From the NCBI GenBank assembly GCA_947497185.1, contig CANMFL010000008.1:62001-126000 (forward strand): 64,000 nt of DNA, written 5' to 3'. This document shows positions 52,951 through 60,517 of the stretch, in pieces. The translations under genes were made by a program, and so were the position numbers. The DNA comes from an uncultured Paracoccaceae bacterium. Lineage in GTDB: Bacteria > Pseudomonadota > Alphaproteobacteria > Rhodobacterales > Rhodobacteraceae. Each line of letters starts with the position of its first letter. Within the stretch, counting starts at the first letter, position 1. The notes beneath the pieces were generated by a model. That model was given only the letters and a program-made list of their open reading frames with translations, was not told the DNA's origin and did not search any database.

Positions 52951-53565
52951 ATGAAACGACGTGATTTTCTGACCATTGGTGTCGCAGCGCTGGCCACACC
53001 CGCTTTGGTGACTTCGGCAAGTGCGCAGCAGTTGTCCCTGGGCGAAGTGTCCGGATACTTGAACCAACTGGTAACGGCGCAGGGTGGTTTTTCGCAGATC
53101 AATGGCGACGGTACATTGTCGACGGGCCAGATTTATATCAAACGGCCGGGTCGCATTCGGTTCGAATACAACGCGCCTGACAACTCACTTATGGTGGCTG
53201 GTGGCGGACAAGTCGCGATCTTTGATCCGCGCTCGAATACGGCACCGGATCGCTATCCGCTGAACCAAACGCCGCTGAGTATTATTCTGGAACAGAACGT
53301 CGATCTGGGCCAACGCAGGATGGTGACAGGGCACACGTCAGACGGCACATCGACCACGATCACGGCGCAAGATCCGGATCACCCCGAATATGGGAACATT
53401 CAACTCGTGTTTACAGCCAACCCAGTTGAGCTGCGCCAATGGGTTGTGACCGATGATACGGGTGGGCAAACCACGGTGATCTTGAATGACGTTGTGCCGG
53501 GGGCGTCGATAAGCGAGGCGAAATTCAACATCGTGAGCGAAATGCGCAGTCGCGGGTTCGAATAA
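52951..53565 (+). CDS. lolA: Outer-membrane lipoprotein carrier protein LolA, with a Tat-like signal
   Basis: 204 aa. LolA fold: LGEVSGYLNQLVTAQGGFSQ, then GTLSTGQIYIKRPGRIRFEY near residue 60, the classical 'G.F...RP.R.R..Y' pattern. The signal peptide is MKRRDFLTIGVAALATPALV ending at SASAQ; the RRDFLTI stretch is close to a twin-arginine motif, whereas E. coli LolA uses Sec. It carries lipoproteins across the periplasm. 179 bp after ftsK and before a strong terminator. Confidence 0.92.
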   Translation: MKRRDFLTIGVAALATPALVTSASAQQLSLGEVSGYLNQLVTAQGGFSQINGDGTLSTGQIYIKRPGRIRFEYNAPDNSLMVAGGGQVAIFDPRSNTAPDRYPLNQTPLSIILEQNVDLGQRRMVTGHTSDGTSTTITAQDPDHPEYGNIQLVFTANPVELRQWVVTDDTGGQTTVILNDVVPGASISEAKFNIVSEMRSRGFE

Positions 53566-53589
53566 ATCATTCGTACCGATTTGATAAAA

Positions 53590-53619
53590 AAGCCCGCGTC
53601 ACTGACATGACGCGGGCTT
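53590..53619. terminator. Rho-independent terminator after lolA
   Basis: 12-bp perfect stem AAGCCCGCGTCA / TGACGCGGGCTT with a 6-nt loop, followed by TTGTTTTT on plus and preceded by TTGATAAAA, so it also works for the convergent transglycosylase gene. Confidence 0.9.
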
Positions 53620-53625
53620 TTGTTT

Positions 53626-54213
53626 TTATAACTTACCGCAGGCGTGTAGCTGGGCGTTGTAAGTAATCGCCCGCTGTTCGACTTCGCCAGCGATCCGGAT
53701 CAGCCACGGTTTGGCGCGCCATGTGCCACGTTTAAAGCCCGTGCGCCCATCGTGGTAGGCAAGGTACTGGTTGCGTGTATCGTTCAGCGGCACGCCGGTT
53801 TCGCGCACCGTCGCGGCCATATACCAGCCCATAAAATCGGTGGCGTCGCGAATGTTTTCGCGGCTGGACCTGCGCCCGCCTTCTTGGTCTTGGTATTCGT
53901 CCCAAGTACCATCCAAGGCTTGGGAATATCCCAGCGCGGAAGATTGCCGCCCAATCGGAATCACACCCAACGCATATTGATGCGGCGGCCGGTTATTCGA
54001 GATGAATTTACTCTCTTGGTAAATCATCGCCATAATCGTTGGTACGGGAACACCCCATTTGCGTTGGGTTGCTTTGAAGGCCCGCAAATATTCGGGTCGT
54101 TCGTTCACAATGGCACATGCGTTGTCTAGCTCGCGCGGGGCTGAACCGTATCCACCAGCGGAACAGCTGCCTAACAGAGCTAAAAGAACCATTGCGCGGA
54201 AGAAACTGCTCAT
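53626..54213 (-). CDS. Lipoprotein lytic transglycosylase (SLT family)
   Basis: 195 aa with a lipoprotein signal (MSSFFRAMVLLALLGSCSAG, lipobox LGSC, mature Cys17). SLT domain: WGVPVPTIMAMIYQESKF with catalytic Glu near residue 66, ALGYSQALDGTWDEYQ near 92, and YLAYHDGRTGFKRGTW near 150. It cleaves peptidoglycan glycan strands from the outer-membrane side. Small for the family and possibly specialised, but complete. Confidence 0.9.
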   Translation of the reverse strand: MSSFFRAMVLLALLGSCSAGGYGSAPRELDNACAIVNERPEYLRAFKATQRKWGVPVPTIMAMIYQESKFISNNRPPHQYALGVIPIGRQSSALGYSQALDGTWDEYQDQEGGRRSSRENIRDATDFMGWYMAATVRETGVPLNDTRNQYLAYHDGRTGFKRGTWRAKPWLIRIAGEVEQRAITYNAQLHACGKL

Positions 54214-54288
54214 TGCCTCACGCCTATCTTTTGTTTTTTTCCAACCTAGCGCAATGTGGGCAGCCTGTGAACGGCCAATTCACAGGAT

Positions 54289-55170
54289 TTAGATCACAAA
54301 TGCCAAGATAAGCGGTAAAGTGACTACAGATAACACCGTCGACGCCACGACAAGTCCGGCGACGGGTTGCGCATCCGCGCCGTATTTCACCGCCAACATG
54401 TAAGACGTCACAGCCACCGGCGTTGAAATTTGCAGGATCAAGACAGCCGCCGCCACAGGTTCCAGCCCGAACCAGACGGCCGCCCACCATCCAGCTGCGG
54501 CACAGACGACGGCCTTGGCAACAGAGAGGACAATTGCGAGGTTCATCGCTTTGGTCTCAAGACGTGCGACGGCCACGCCGAGCGTGATCAACATCATCGG
54601 AATCGCCATTTGGCCGATCAGTTCCAGCGCGTTTGTCATAAAGACGGGCGTTTCCCAACCGTACCACAAGAACAAGCCGCCCAATAACGTCGCGGCAACC
54701 AGCGGTTCGCGGATTACCTTGGTCAACGAGCCACCGCCAGACACCAGCCAAATCCCGATTGTGAACGACAGGATCGCCATAACAGCAAACACGACGACCG
54801 CGTAGCCAAGCCCGACTTCTCCAAAAGCAAACATCGCAAGCGGTAAGCCAAGATTGCCTGTGTTGCCGAATACCAACGGCGCGAGGAACGTTTGAATGTC
54901 GAGTTTGAACAACTTAACAACCACCAAAAATGCAATGGCAACAAGGGTGTAGGCGACAAGGCTGGCAAGCGTCAGGGCCGCCAGCGCCTCGGGATCGATC
55001 TGCGTTTTCATCAACGCCACAAAGATCAAGCAGGGGACAGCCAGCGTCATGCAGATGCGGGTTACAAATTCGACACGGTACTCGAACCCTAACTTGACCC
55101 AAGCAAAGCCGACAGCGGCCAAAATGAAAACAGGGGCAGAGATATTTAGGACTGTCAGTGCGAGGTTCAC
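54289..55170 (-). CDS. AEC-family (auxin efflux carrier-like) transporter
   Basis: 293 aa, about ten hydrophobic helices. LVFGNTGNLGLPLAMFAFGE near residue 95 and QISTPVAVTSYMLAVKYGAD near 245 are the conserved N-terminal and C-terminal half motifs of the AEC family, whose bacterial members carry malate, malonate or other anions. Substrate not predictable. Single gene between the transglycosylase and hspQ, divergent from the latter. Confidence 0.9.
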   Translation of the reverse strand: MNLALTVLNISAPVFILAAVGFAWVKLGFEYRVEFVTRICMTLAVPCLIFVALMKTQIDPEALAALTLASLVAYTLVAIAFLVVVKLFKLDIQTFLAPLVFGNTGNLGLPLAMFAFGEVGLGYAVVVFAVMAILSFTIGIWLVSGGGSLTKVIREPLVAATLLGGLFLWYGWETPVFMTNALELIGQMAIPMMLITLGVAVARLETKAMNLAIVLSVAKAVVCAAAGWWAAVWFGLEPVAAAVLILQISTPVAVTSYMLAVKYGADAQPVAGLVVASTVLSVVTLPLILAFVI

Positions 55171-55252
55171 AGACTGTTTCCTCTTTTTAAGGGTGTTTGC
55201 CGTGGACTTTGGCAGGGTTCCACGGCTAGTAAAAGGGTGGGGGACGATAGTT

Positions 55253-55579
55253 ATGTTTAAGACACGTGCAAAATATCACTTGGGCCAAGTTGTCCGTCAT
55301 CGCAAACATCCGTTTCGCGGTGTGGTCTTTGACGTGGACGCTATGTTCTCGAATACCGACGCATGGTACGAAGCGATCCCAGAAGAAAGTCGCCCAGAAA
55401 AAGGGCAACCGTTCTATCATTTACTCGCAGAGAATGACCAAAGTTATTACGTAGCTTACGTGTCCGAACAAAATCTGGTTGCCGATTACTCGGGGCAACC
55501 GGTTGAACACCCCGATCTCGACGACCTATTTGGACCGTTCGAAGATGGGCATTACCCGCTCCAGGTGCAAATGAATTAA
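55253..55579 (+). CDS. hspQ: Heat shock protein HspQ
   Basis: 108 aa from ATG 55253 (MFKTRAKYHLGQVVRHRKHP), which matches the family start; the long upstream frame is a shadow of the divergent AEC gene. FRGVVFDVDAMFSNTDAWYE and PFYHLLAENDQSYYVAYVSE are the HspQ (YccV-like) core. HspQ binds hemimethylated DNA and modulates Lon protease in E. coli. No heat-shock promoter could be recognised with confidence. Confidence 0.95.
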   Translation: MFKTRAKYHLGQVVRHRKHPFRGVVFDVDAMFSNTDAWYEAIPEESRPEKGQPFYHLLAENDQSYYVAYVSEQNLVADYSGQPVEHPDLDDLFGPFEDGHYPLQVQMN

Positions 55580-55659
55580 GGGGTTCGCGTGTCTTTTGGC
55601 CGCTGATACCTTCTACATGTTGTACCTTATCCCGACCTGAAATCTGCCGCGTTTGTACG

Positions 55660-55745
55660 CGCGCTTCACGCTTCGTGAACGGAAATTTTGTGCCATGACC
55701 TGAACTTAGCAAACCCATCCTTATGGGTAGGTTTGCATTTCTAAC
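55660..55745. other. Structured noncoding region after hspQ
   Basis: Two hairpins: TTCACG-CTT-CGTGAA (55665-55679) and a larger one, GCAAACCCAT (55709-55718) pairing with ATGGG (55723-55727) and GGTTTGC (55730-55736), followed by ATTTCT. It lies in a 262-bp gap. Could be the hspQ terminator plus a small RNA or leader of the next gene. Nothing else is evident in the gap. Confidence 0.45.
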
Positions 55746-55841
55746 TCGACACAAGGTCAAAGGTGCCACTACGATATATAGATATTCAGTGCGTTGCTCG
55801 CTCCTGATTTTCGATCTGCTGCCAATTGAAAGATAACTATT

Positions 55842-56432
55842 TTGGAACTCTTTGAAACTTACGTAGACATTCTACGCGCCGCTCATCTTTTCTGTTTTGC
55901 AATGGGCATGGGGACCGCCCTTTACTTCGACTTCAGATCCTTCCAATCGCTCTCCGACCCAATCGGTAAAGTGGATATCGAAGATCTGGAACACATTCAT
56001 TTCTGGATTTCCGGTGCTTTTATCGGTCTCTGGATCACCGGTATCACGCTGATTTACATTCGTACCGGATTTCAGCTTGAAGCGTTTTCACCCAAATTAT
56101 GGACCAAAGTTGCGATCATGGTCTTGATGACGCTGAACTCGTTCATGGTTGGTGCCTTTATCCGGCCAATGATGCGCAGTAATATGATGCGCCCGATGAT
56201 CTCATTGCCGCCGCTGCAATTCGCCATCGCAACCCAAGTCGCGGTGATCTCGCTGTTTTGCTGGTCGTCGGGCCTATTGCTCGGGTCGAGTGCCGCTCTC
56301 AAAACAGCCCCATGGGACGTTTTGTTGGTGATTTTCCCGATCTGGTTTGTGCTGCTCACCGTGGGCGGACACCTGACAATCATGGTGGTTCGCAAGCGGG
56401 CATTGGGCCAAGCTCCAGCACCCGCCGAATAG
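55842..56432 (+). CDS. Conserved integral membrane protein, function unknown
   Basis: 196 aa from TTG 55842 (MELFETYVDILRAAHLFCFA), an unusual start with no clear binding site; an ATG at residue 21 is possible but would cut the first helix. Five hydrophobic segments: about 10-28, 52-75, 88-108, 125-150 and 158-182. Not assigned to a named family. A histidine at HLFCFAMG and another at IEDLEHIHFW suggest a possible metal or heme site, but this is conjecture. It ends 1 bp before the convergent GGT stop. Confidence 0.75.
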   Translation: MELFETYVDILRAAHLFCFAMGMGTALYFDFRSFQSLSDPIGKVDIEDLEHIHFWISGAFIGLWITGITLIYIRTGFQLEAFSPKLWTKVAIMVLMTLNSFMVGAFIRPMMRSNMMRPMISLPPLQFAIATQVAVISLFCWSSGLLLGSSAALKTAPWDVLLVIFPIWFVLLTVGGHLTIMVVRKRALGQAPAPAE

Positions 56433-56433
56433 G

Positions 56434-58011
56434 TTAATAGCCCAAAGCGATCCCATCTTTGCGGGGATCGCTTGCGCCTTCCAGTACACCGCTATCGTGG
56501 ATCGCAATCGCTTGCGATCCGCCCATCGGTCCGGGCGGTGTGACGACGACATGACCTAAATCGGATAGCTCTTGGCGCACGCTAGCCGCATAAGTGCTCT
56601 CCATCCGCAACTCGCCTGCGTCAGCAAAACAACGCGGCGCATCCATTGCGGCCTGCATATCCATACCGTAGTCGCGCATGTTGCTTATAAATCGCCCATG
56701 ACCCGTCGGCTGATACGCCCCGCCCATCACGCCAAACGGCATATAGGGCCGCCCATCGCGACACAGCAGCCCCGGAATAATCGTGTGCATCGGACGTTTG
56801 CCGCCTTTTGCCTCGTTTGGGTGACCGTCTTCGAGGGTAAAGCCAGCACCACGGTTCTGAAACAGAATCCCGAACTTATCTGATGCAAGGCCTGATCCAA
56901 ACCCATGAAAAATAGAGTAGATCAACGAGACGGACATCCGGTCTTTGTCCACAACAGTAATGTAAACCGTGTCTTTATGCACAGCCTCGGCACCGGGCAG
57001 TCCTGCGGGCAACGCACGAGTAGGATCGATCAGCGCTGCCAATTTCTCAGCCGTTTCAGGCGCCAACATATGCGTCAAGCGAGCCGTATGATCAGGATCA
57101 GCAATCACGCGGTTACGGGTGTCATAAGCCAGCTTCGTCGCCTCAGCCTCAATATGCGCACGTGCGGCACCCATTGGGTCCATCGCGGCCAAATCGAAAT
57201 GTTTCAGAATATTCAGGATCAAAATCGCAGTCGCACCTTGGCCATTCGGCGGATGCTCGTACAAGTCCAATCCGCCATATCCGCCGCTAATCGGATCGGT
57301 GTAATCGCAAGACGCGGCGGCGAAATCATCCAACGTATGCGTGCCGCCCATAACGCTCAGCGACGCGACCATATCCTCGGCCACTTCGCCGTCGTAGAAA
57401 CCATCACGGCCATTCATCGCGATGCGGCGCAAGACCTCTGCCTGCTGCGGCGCACTAAAAAGCTGACCCGCAACAGGCGCTTTGCCATTCAACAAATACC
57501 GATCCCGCGCGGTGCCTTGTAAGTCGCCCTGTAACTGATCCCAATCAAAGGCCACACGCGGGGCCACAGGAACACCCGCTTCAGCATAGTGAATTGCGGG
57601 GGCCAGCGACGCTCGCAGTCCGAGTTTGCCGTAATCCTTTGATAACGTGCAAAAAGCATCCACCGCACCTGGGATTGTCACAGCTTCAGGCCCGCGCAGT
57701 GGCACCGTTTGATGCCCCCGATCACGCAAAACAGCCGCATCCAACCCAGCAGGTGCGCGTCCTGATCCGTTCAGTGCGATCACGCGATCCTCACCCGGCG
57801 GGGTCAGCAGCACAAAGCAATCGCCGCCGATCCCTGTCATCTGCGGTTCGCAAATGCCCAGCAAAACTGCGCCCGCGATTGCGGCGTCAACAGCGTTGCC
57901 GCCGGCTTCTAACATCTGCACCGCGACCTTGGCCGCCAATGGGTGCGACGTCGCGCACATGCCGTTGCTTGCAAAAGCCGCCGACCGACCTGGTGTAGAA
58001 AAATCGCGCAT
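56434..58011 (-). CDS. Gamma-glutamyltransferase-family protein
   Basis: 525 aa from ATG 58011 (MRDFSTPGRSAAFASNGMCA). GGT/Ntn-hydrolase: GGNAVDAAIAGAVLLGICEP near residue 35, GIGGDCFVLL near 58, and the nucleophile Thr in DTVYITVVDKDRMSVSLI near residue 345, followed by the GFGSGLA oxyanion segment. No signal peptide, so it is probably cytoplasmic, unlike the periplasmic E. coli GGT. Substrate may be glutathione or another gamma-glutamyl or acyl amide. Single gene, minus strand. Confidence 0.9.
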   Translation of the reverse strand: MRDFSTPGRSAAFASNGMCATSHPLAAKVAVQMLEAGGNAVDAAIAGAVLLGICEPQMTGIGGDCFVLLTPPGEDRVIALNGSGRAPAGLDAAVLRDRGHQTVPLRGPEAVTIPGAVDAFCTLSKDYGKLGLRASLAPAIHYAEAGVPVAPRVAFDWDQLQGDLQGTARDRYLLNGKAPVAGQLFSAPQQAEVLRRIAMNGRDGFYDGEVAEDMVASLSVMGGTHTLDDFAAASCDYTDPISGGYGGLDLYEHPPNGQGATAILILNILKHFDLAAMDPMGAARAHIEAEATKLAYDTRNRVIADPDHTARLTHMLAPETAEKLAALIDPTRALPAGLPGAEAVHKDTVYITVVDKDRMSVSLIYSIFHGFGSGLASDKFGILFQNRGAGFTLEDGHPNEAKGGKRPMHTIIPGLLCRDGRPYMPFGVMGGAYQPTGHGRFISNMRDYGMDMQAAMDAPRCFADAGELRMESTYAASVRQELSDLGHVVVTPPGPMGGSQAIAIHDSGVLEGASDPRKDGIALGY

Positions 58012-58131
58012 GATGTGCCCCTTTGTTGCTGATGACCTTACGAAAATACGGGACGGCCGCAACGCAAAACCTGTGCTTTTGCTCGGCGCATTTCCGGTCT
58101 AGCCTACGCGCAACTTGAGGGAGGTTTCAAA

Positions 58132-59292
58132 ATGGAAAACGTTGTCATCACAGGGGCCGCACGCACAGCAATGGGCGGTTTCCAAGGGGTCTTCGCCGAG
58201 GTTGCCGCACCGACGCTCGGTGCCGCTGCGATCAAAGCAGCGGTTTCGCAGTCGGGCGCATCCATTGACGAAGTCCTGATGGGTTGCGTTTTGCCGGCAG
58301 GATTAGGGCAAGCCCCCGCCCGTCAGGCCGCATTTCTAGCCGGTCTTGCCGAAAACGTCCCCGCCACAACGCTTAATAAAATGTGCGGCTCAGGCATGAA
58401 AGCCGCGATGATGGCCTTTGATCAGATTGCTGTTGGCGGCGCGGACCACATCGTTGCAGGCGGCATGGAAAGCATGACAAATGCCCCCTATCTGCTGCCA
58501 AAAATGCGAGCAGGTGCGCGGATCGGTCATCAAGCTGTGATCGACAGTATGTTCCTCGACGGCCTCGAAGACGCTTATGACAAAGGCCGCCTGATGGGCA
58601 CTTTCGCCGAAGATTGTGCTGATAAATTCAAATTTTCACGGGCGGACCAAGACGATTACGCGCTGCAATCCCTCGCGAATGCGTTGAATGCACAAAAGGA
58701 CGGCGGTTTCTCAGAAGAAATTGCGCCTGTGACTTTCGATACACGCAGCGGCGCTGTGACTATTACCGAAGACGAACAACCCGGCAAAGCACGGCCAGAC
58801 AAAATTCCAATGCTCAAACCGGCCTTCCGCAAAGACGGCAGCGTCACAGCCGCGAATGCGTCCTCGATTTCCGATGGTGCAGCAGCCCTTGTGTTGTCCG
58901 CACAAAGCAAATCAACCGGACCCATTCGCGCCACGATCAAAGGTCATGCCAGCCACGGCCAAGCCCCCGGATGGTTCACCACGGCCCCGATTCCCGCTGC
59001 GCAAAAGCTGATGCACCGTCTCGGTTGGACCACAGATGACGTCGATCTATGGGAAGTAAACGAAGCCTTCGCCGTGGTGCCAATGGCCTTCATGCACGAC
59101 CTCGGAATCTCACGCGACAAAATCAACGTCAACGGCGGCGCTTGCGCATTAGGGCATCCCATCGGCGCGTCCGGCGCACGGATCATCGTTACACTTCTCA
59201 ATGCCCTCGAAAAACGGAACCTCAAACGTGGCATCGCTGCCATCTGCATCGGTGGCGGCGAAGGCACGGCAATCGCGATCGAACGCCCCTAA
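58132..59292 (+). CDS. Acetyl-CoA acetyltransferase (thiolase)
   Basis: 386 aa. Thiolase catalytic set: Cys in LNKMCGSGMKAAM near residue 86, VNEAFAVVPMAF near 308, the His in GGACALGHPIGASGAR near 340, and the second Cys in CIGGGEGTAI near 375. Condenses or splits acetoacetyl-CoA-type thioesters. It stands alone here, so PHB synthesis, fatty-acid degradation or another pathway cannot be distinguished. GGAGG upstream of ATG 58132. Confidence 0.93.
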   Translation: MENVVITGAARTAMGGFQGVFAEVAAPTLGAAAIKAAVSQSGASIDEVLMGCVLPAGLGQAPARQAAFLAGLAENVPATTLNKMCGSGMKAAMMAFDQIAVGGADHIVAGGMESMTNAPYLLPKMRAGARIGHQAVIDSMFLDGLEDAYDKGRLMGTFAEDCADKFKFSRADQDDYALQSLANALNAQKDGGFSEEIAPVTFDTRSGAVTITEDEQPGKARPDKIPMLKPAFRKDGSVTAANASSISDGAAALVLSAQSKSTGPIRATIKGHASHGQAPGWFTTAPIPAAQKLMHRLGWTTDDVDLWEVNEAFAVVPMAFMHDLGISRDKINVNGGACALGHPIGASGARIIVTLLNALEKRNLKRGIAAICIGGGEGTAIAIERP

Positions 59293-59324
59293 CTTCTTTG
59301 GCTCTTTCTATATCCCGGGGAGGT

Positions 59325-59346
59325 CTGGAGGGGCTGGCCCCTCCAG
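59325..59346. terminator. GC-rich 10-bp palindrome after the thiolase gene
   Basis: CTGGAGGGGC-TG-GCCCCTCCAG with a 2-nt loop, similar in build to the palindromes at 32674 and 43502. Not followed by a T-run. Either a terminator aid or an intergenic repeat. Confidence 0.5.
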
Positions 59347-59394
59347 CGTCGCGACGCGAAACGCGTGGCAATCTCAAATAACAAAGGCAGCAAA

Positions 59395-59847
59395 ATGCGC
59401 GCAGATTACAACTTACTTTCCAAAACGATTGCGTCGCTCACTGAGGGCGAAACCGACACGGTTGCGTTGATGGCGACCATCGCGTGCGAGCTTCACCACA
59501 GTGATGACCGCTTCGATTGGACCGGATTTTACCGCGTCACAGCGCCTGAGATGTTGAAAATTGGTCCGTATCAAGGCGGGCACGGCTGCCTTCAGATCCC
59601 GTTTTCGCGTGGGGTTTGCGGCGCCGCCGCTCGGACAGGACAAACCCAACTGGTCGACGATGTCGACGCCTTCCCAGGCCACATCGCCTGCGCATCGTCC
59701 ACCCGTTCCGAGATCGTTCTGCCCGTGAAAAACAAGGCTGGCGACGTGATTGCAGTGCTCGATATTGATAGCAATCAAGCTGCCGCTTTCACACAGGATG
59801 ATGTCACCGCGTTAACCGCTATTCTCGACGGTGCTTTCGCACGTTAA
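59395..59847 (+). CDS. Free methionine-(R)-sulfoxide reductase-type GAF protein
   Basis: 150 aa from ATG 59395 (MRADYNLLSKTIASL). One GAF domain with WTGFYRV near residue 39, RGVCGAAARTGQTQLVDDVD with a cysteine near 78, and HIACASSTRSEIVLPV with a cysteine near 102, the sites corresponding to the redox cysteines of E. coli YebR/fRMsr (MsrC). It would repair free methionine-R-sulfoxide using thioredoxin. The third cysteine, at a position equivalent to E. coli Cys94, appears to be missing here, so resolution may differ. Confidence 0.85.
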   Translation: MRADYNLLSKTIASLTEGETDTVALMATIACELHHSDDRFDWTGFYRVTAPEMLKIGPYQGGHGCLQIPFSRGVCGAAARTGQTQLVDDVDAFPGHIACASSTRSEIVLPVKNKAGDVIAVLDIDSNQAAAFTQDDVTALTAILDGAFAR

Positions 59848-59925
59848 ATCGGCTCGTGAAATTATGTCTTGAATTTTCACGAATCTCTGCCACGGTGTTC
59901 GGGTAACCCTAGCCCCGTGGTCCCG

Positions 59926-60495
59926 ATGAAACACGACATCCCCACCGACGCGCGCACTCTTGGTGCTGATCTGCGTGCCCTACGCAAAACGCGCGGGCTG
60001 ACGTTGATCGCTTTGGCCGAGATGTTGGGCAAATCCGTCGGCTGGCTGAGCCAAGTCGAACGCGACAAATCCAGCCCCACGGTTGCAGATTTGCGTGCCA
60101 TGGCTGCTGCCCTCGACGTGTCGGTATCCAGCCTCTTCCGCACCGGCGCCGCGCCGGGTGAAGAAGGGCTGATCGTGCGTGCCGACGCCCGTCGCCCCAT
60201 CGGATCGCGGGTTGCAGGATCAACCGAGCAATTGTTGTCGCCCGATCTGACCGATGATTTCGAAATGATCCATTCCGTTTTTGAACCGCACGCCTACCTG
60301 CCCGAACCCGCCACGCGCCCTACCCAAGAAGTCGGCTACATCGTTTCGGGCAACTTTGATCTGTGGATCGACGAGACACTTTTTCACCTAACCGCTGGCG
60401 ACAGCTTTCGCATCCGTGGTCACACATACCGCTGGGCAAATCCGCATGATGCGCTCTGCGTCGTCATCTGGGTCATCGCCCCGCCAATTTATTAA
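59926..60495 (+). CDS. XRE-cupin transcriptional regulator
   Basis: 189 aa from ATG 59926 (MKHDIPTDARTLGADL). N-terminal HTH_XRE (LRALRKTRGLTLIALAEMLG; WLSQVERDKSSPTVADLRAM), then a cupin domain near residues 120-185 (PTQEVGYIVSGNFDLWIDE; GDSFRIRGHTYRWANPHD). Such proteins sense a small ligand and control the neighbouring catabolic operon. It lies 22 bp upstream of the dimethylglycine dehydrogenase-like gene, which is its likely target. Confidence 0.9.
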   Translation: MKHDIPTDARTLGADLRALRKTRGLTLIALAEMLGKSVGWLSQVERDKSSPTVADLRAMAAALDVSVSSLFRTGAAPGEEGLIVRADARRPIGSRVAGSTEQLLSPDLTDDFEMIHSVFEPHAYLPEPATRPTQEVGYIVSGNFDLWIDETLFHLTAGDSFRIRGHTYRWANPHDALCVVIWVIAPPIY

Positions 60496-60517
60496 GCCGC
60501 TTCACGAAGGAGAAACC

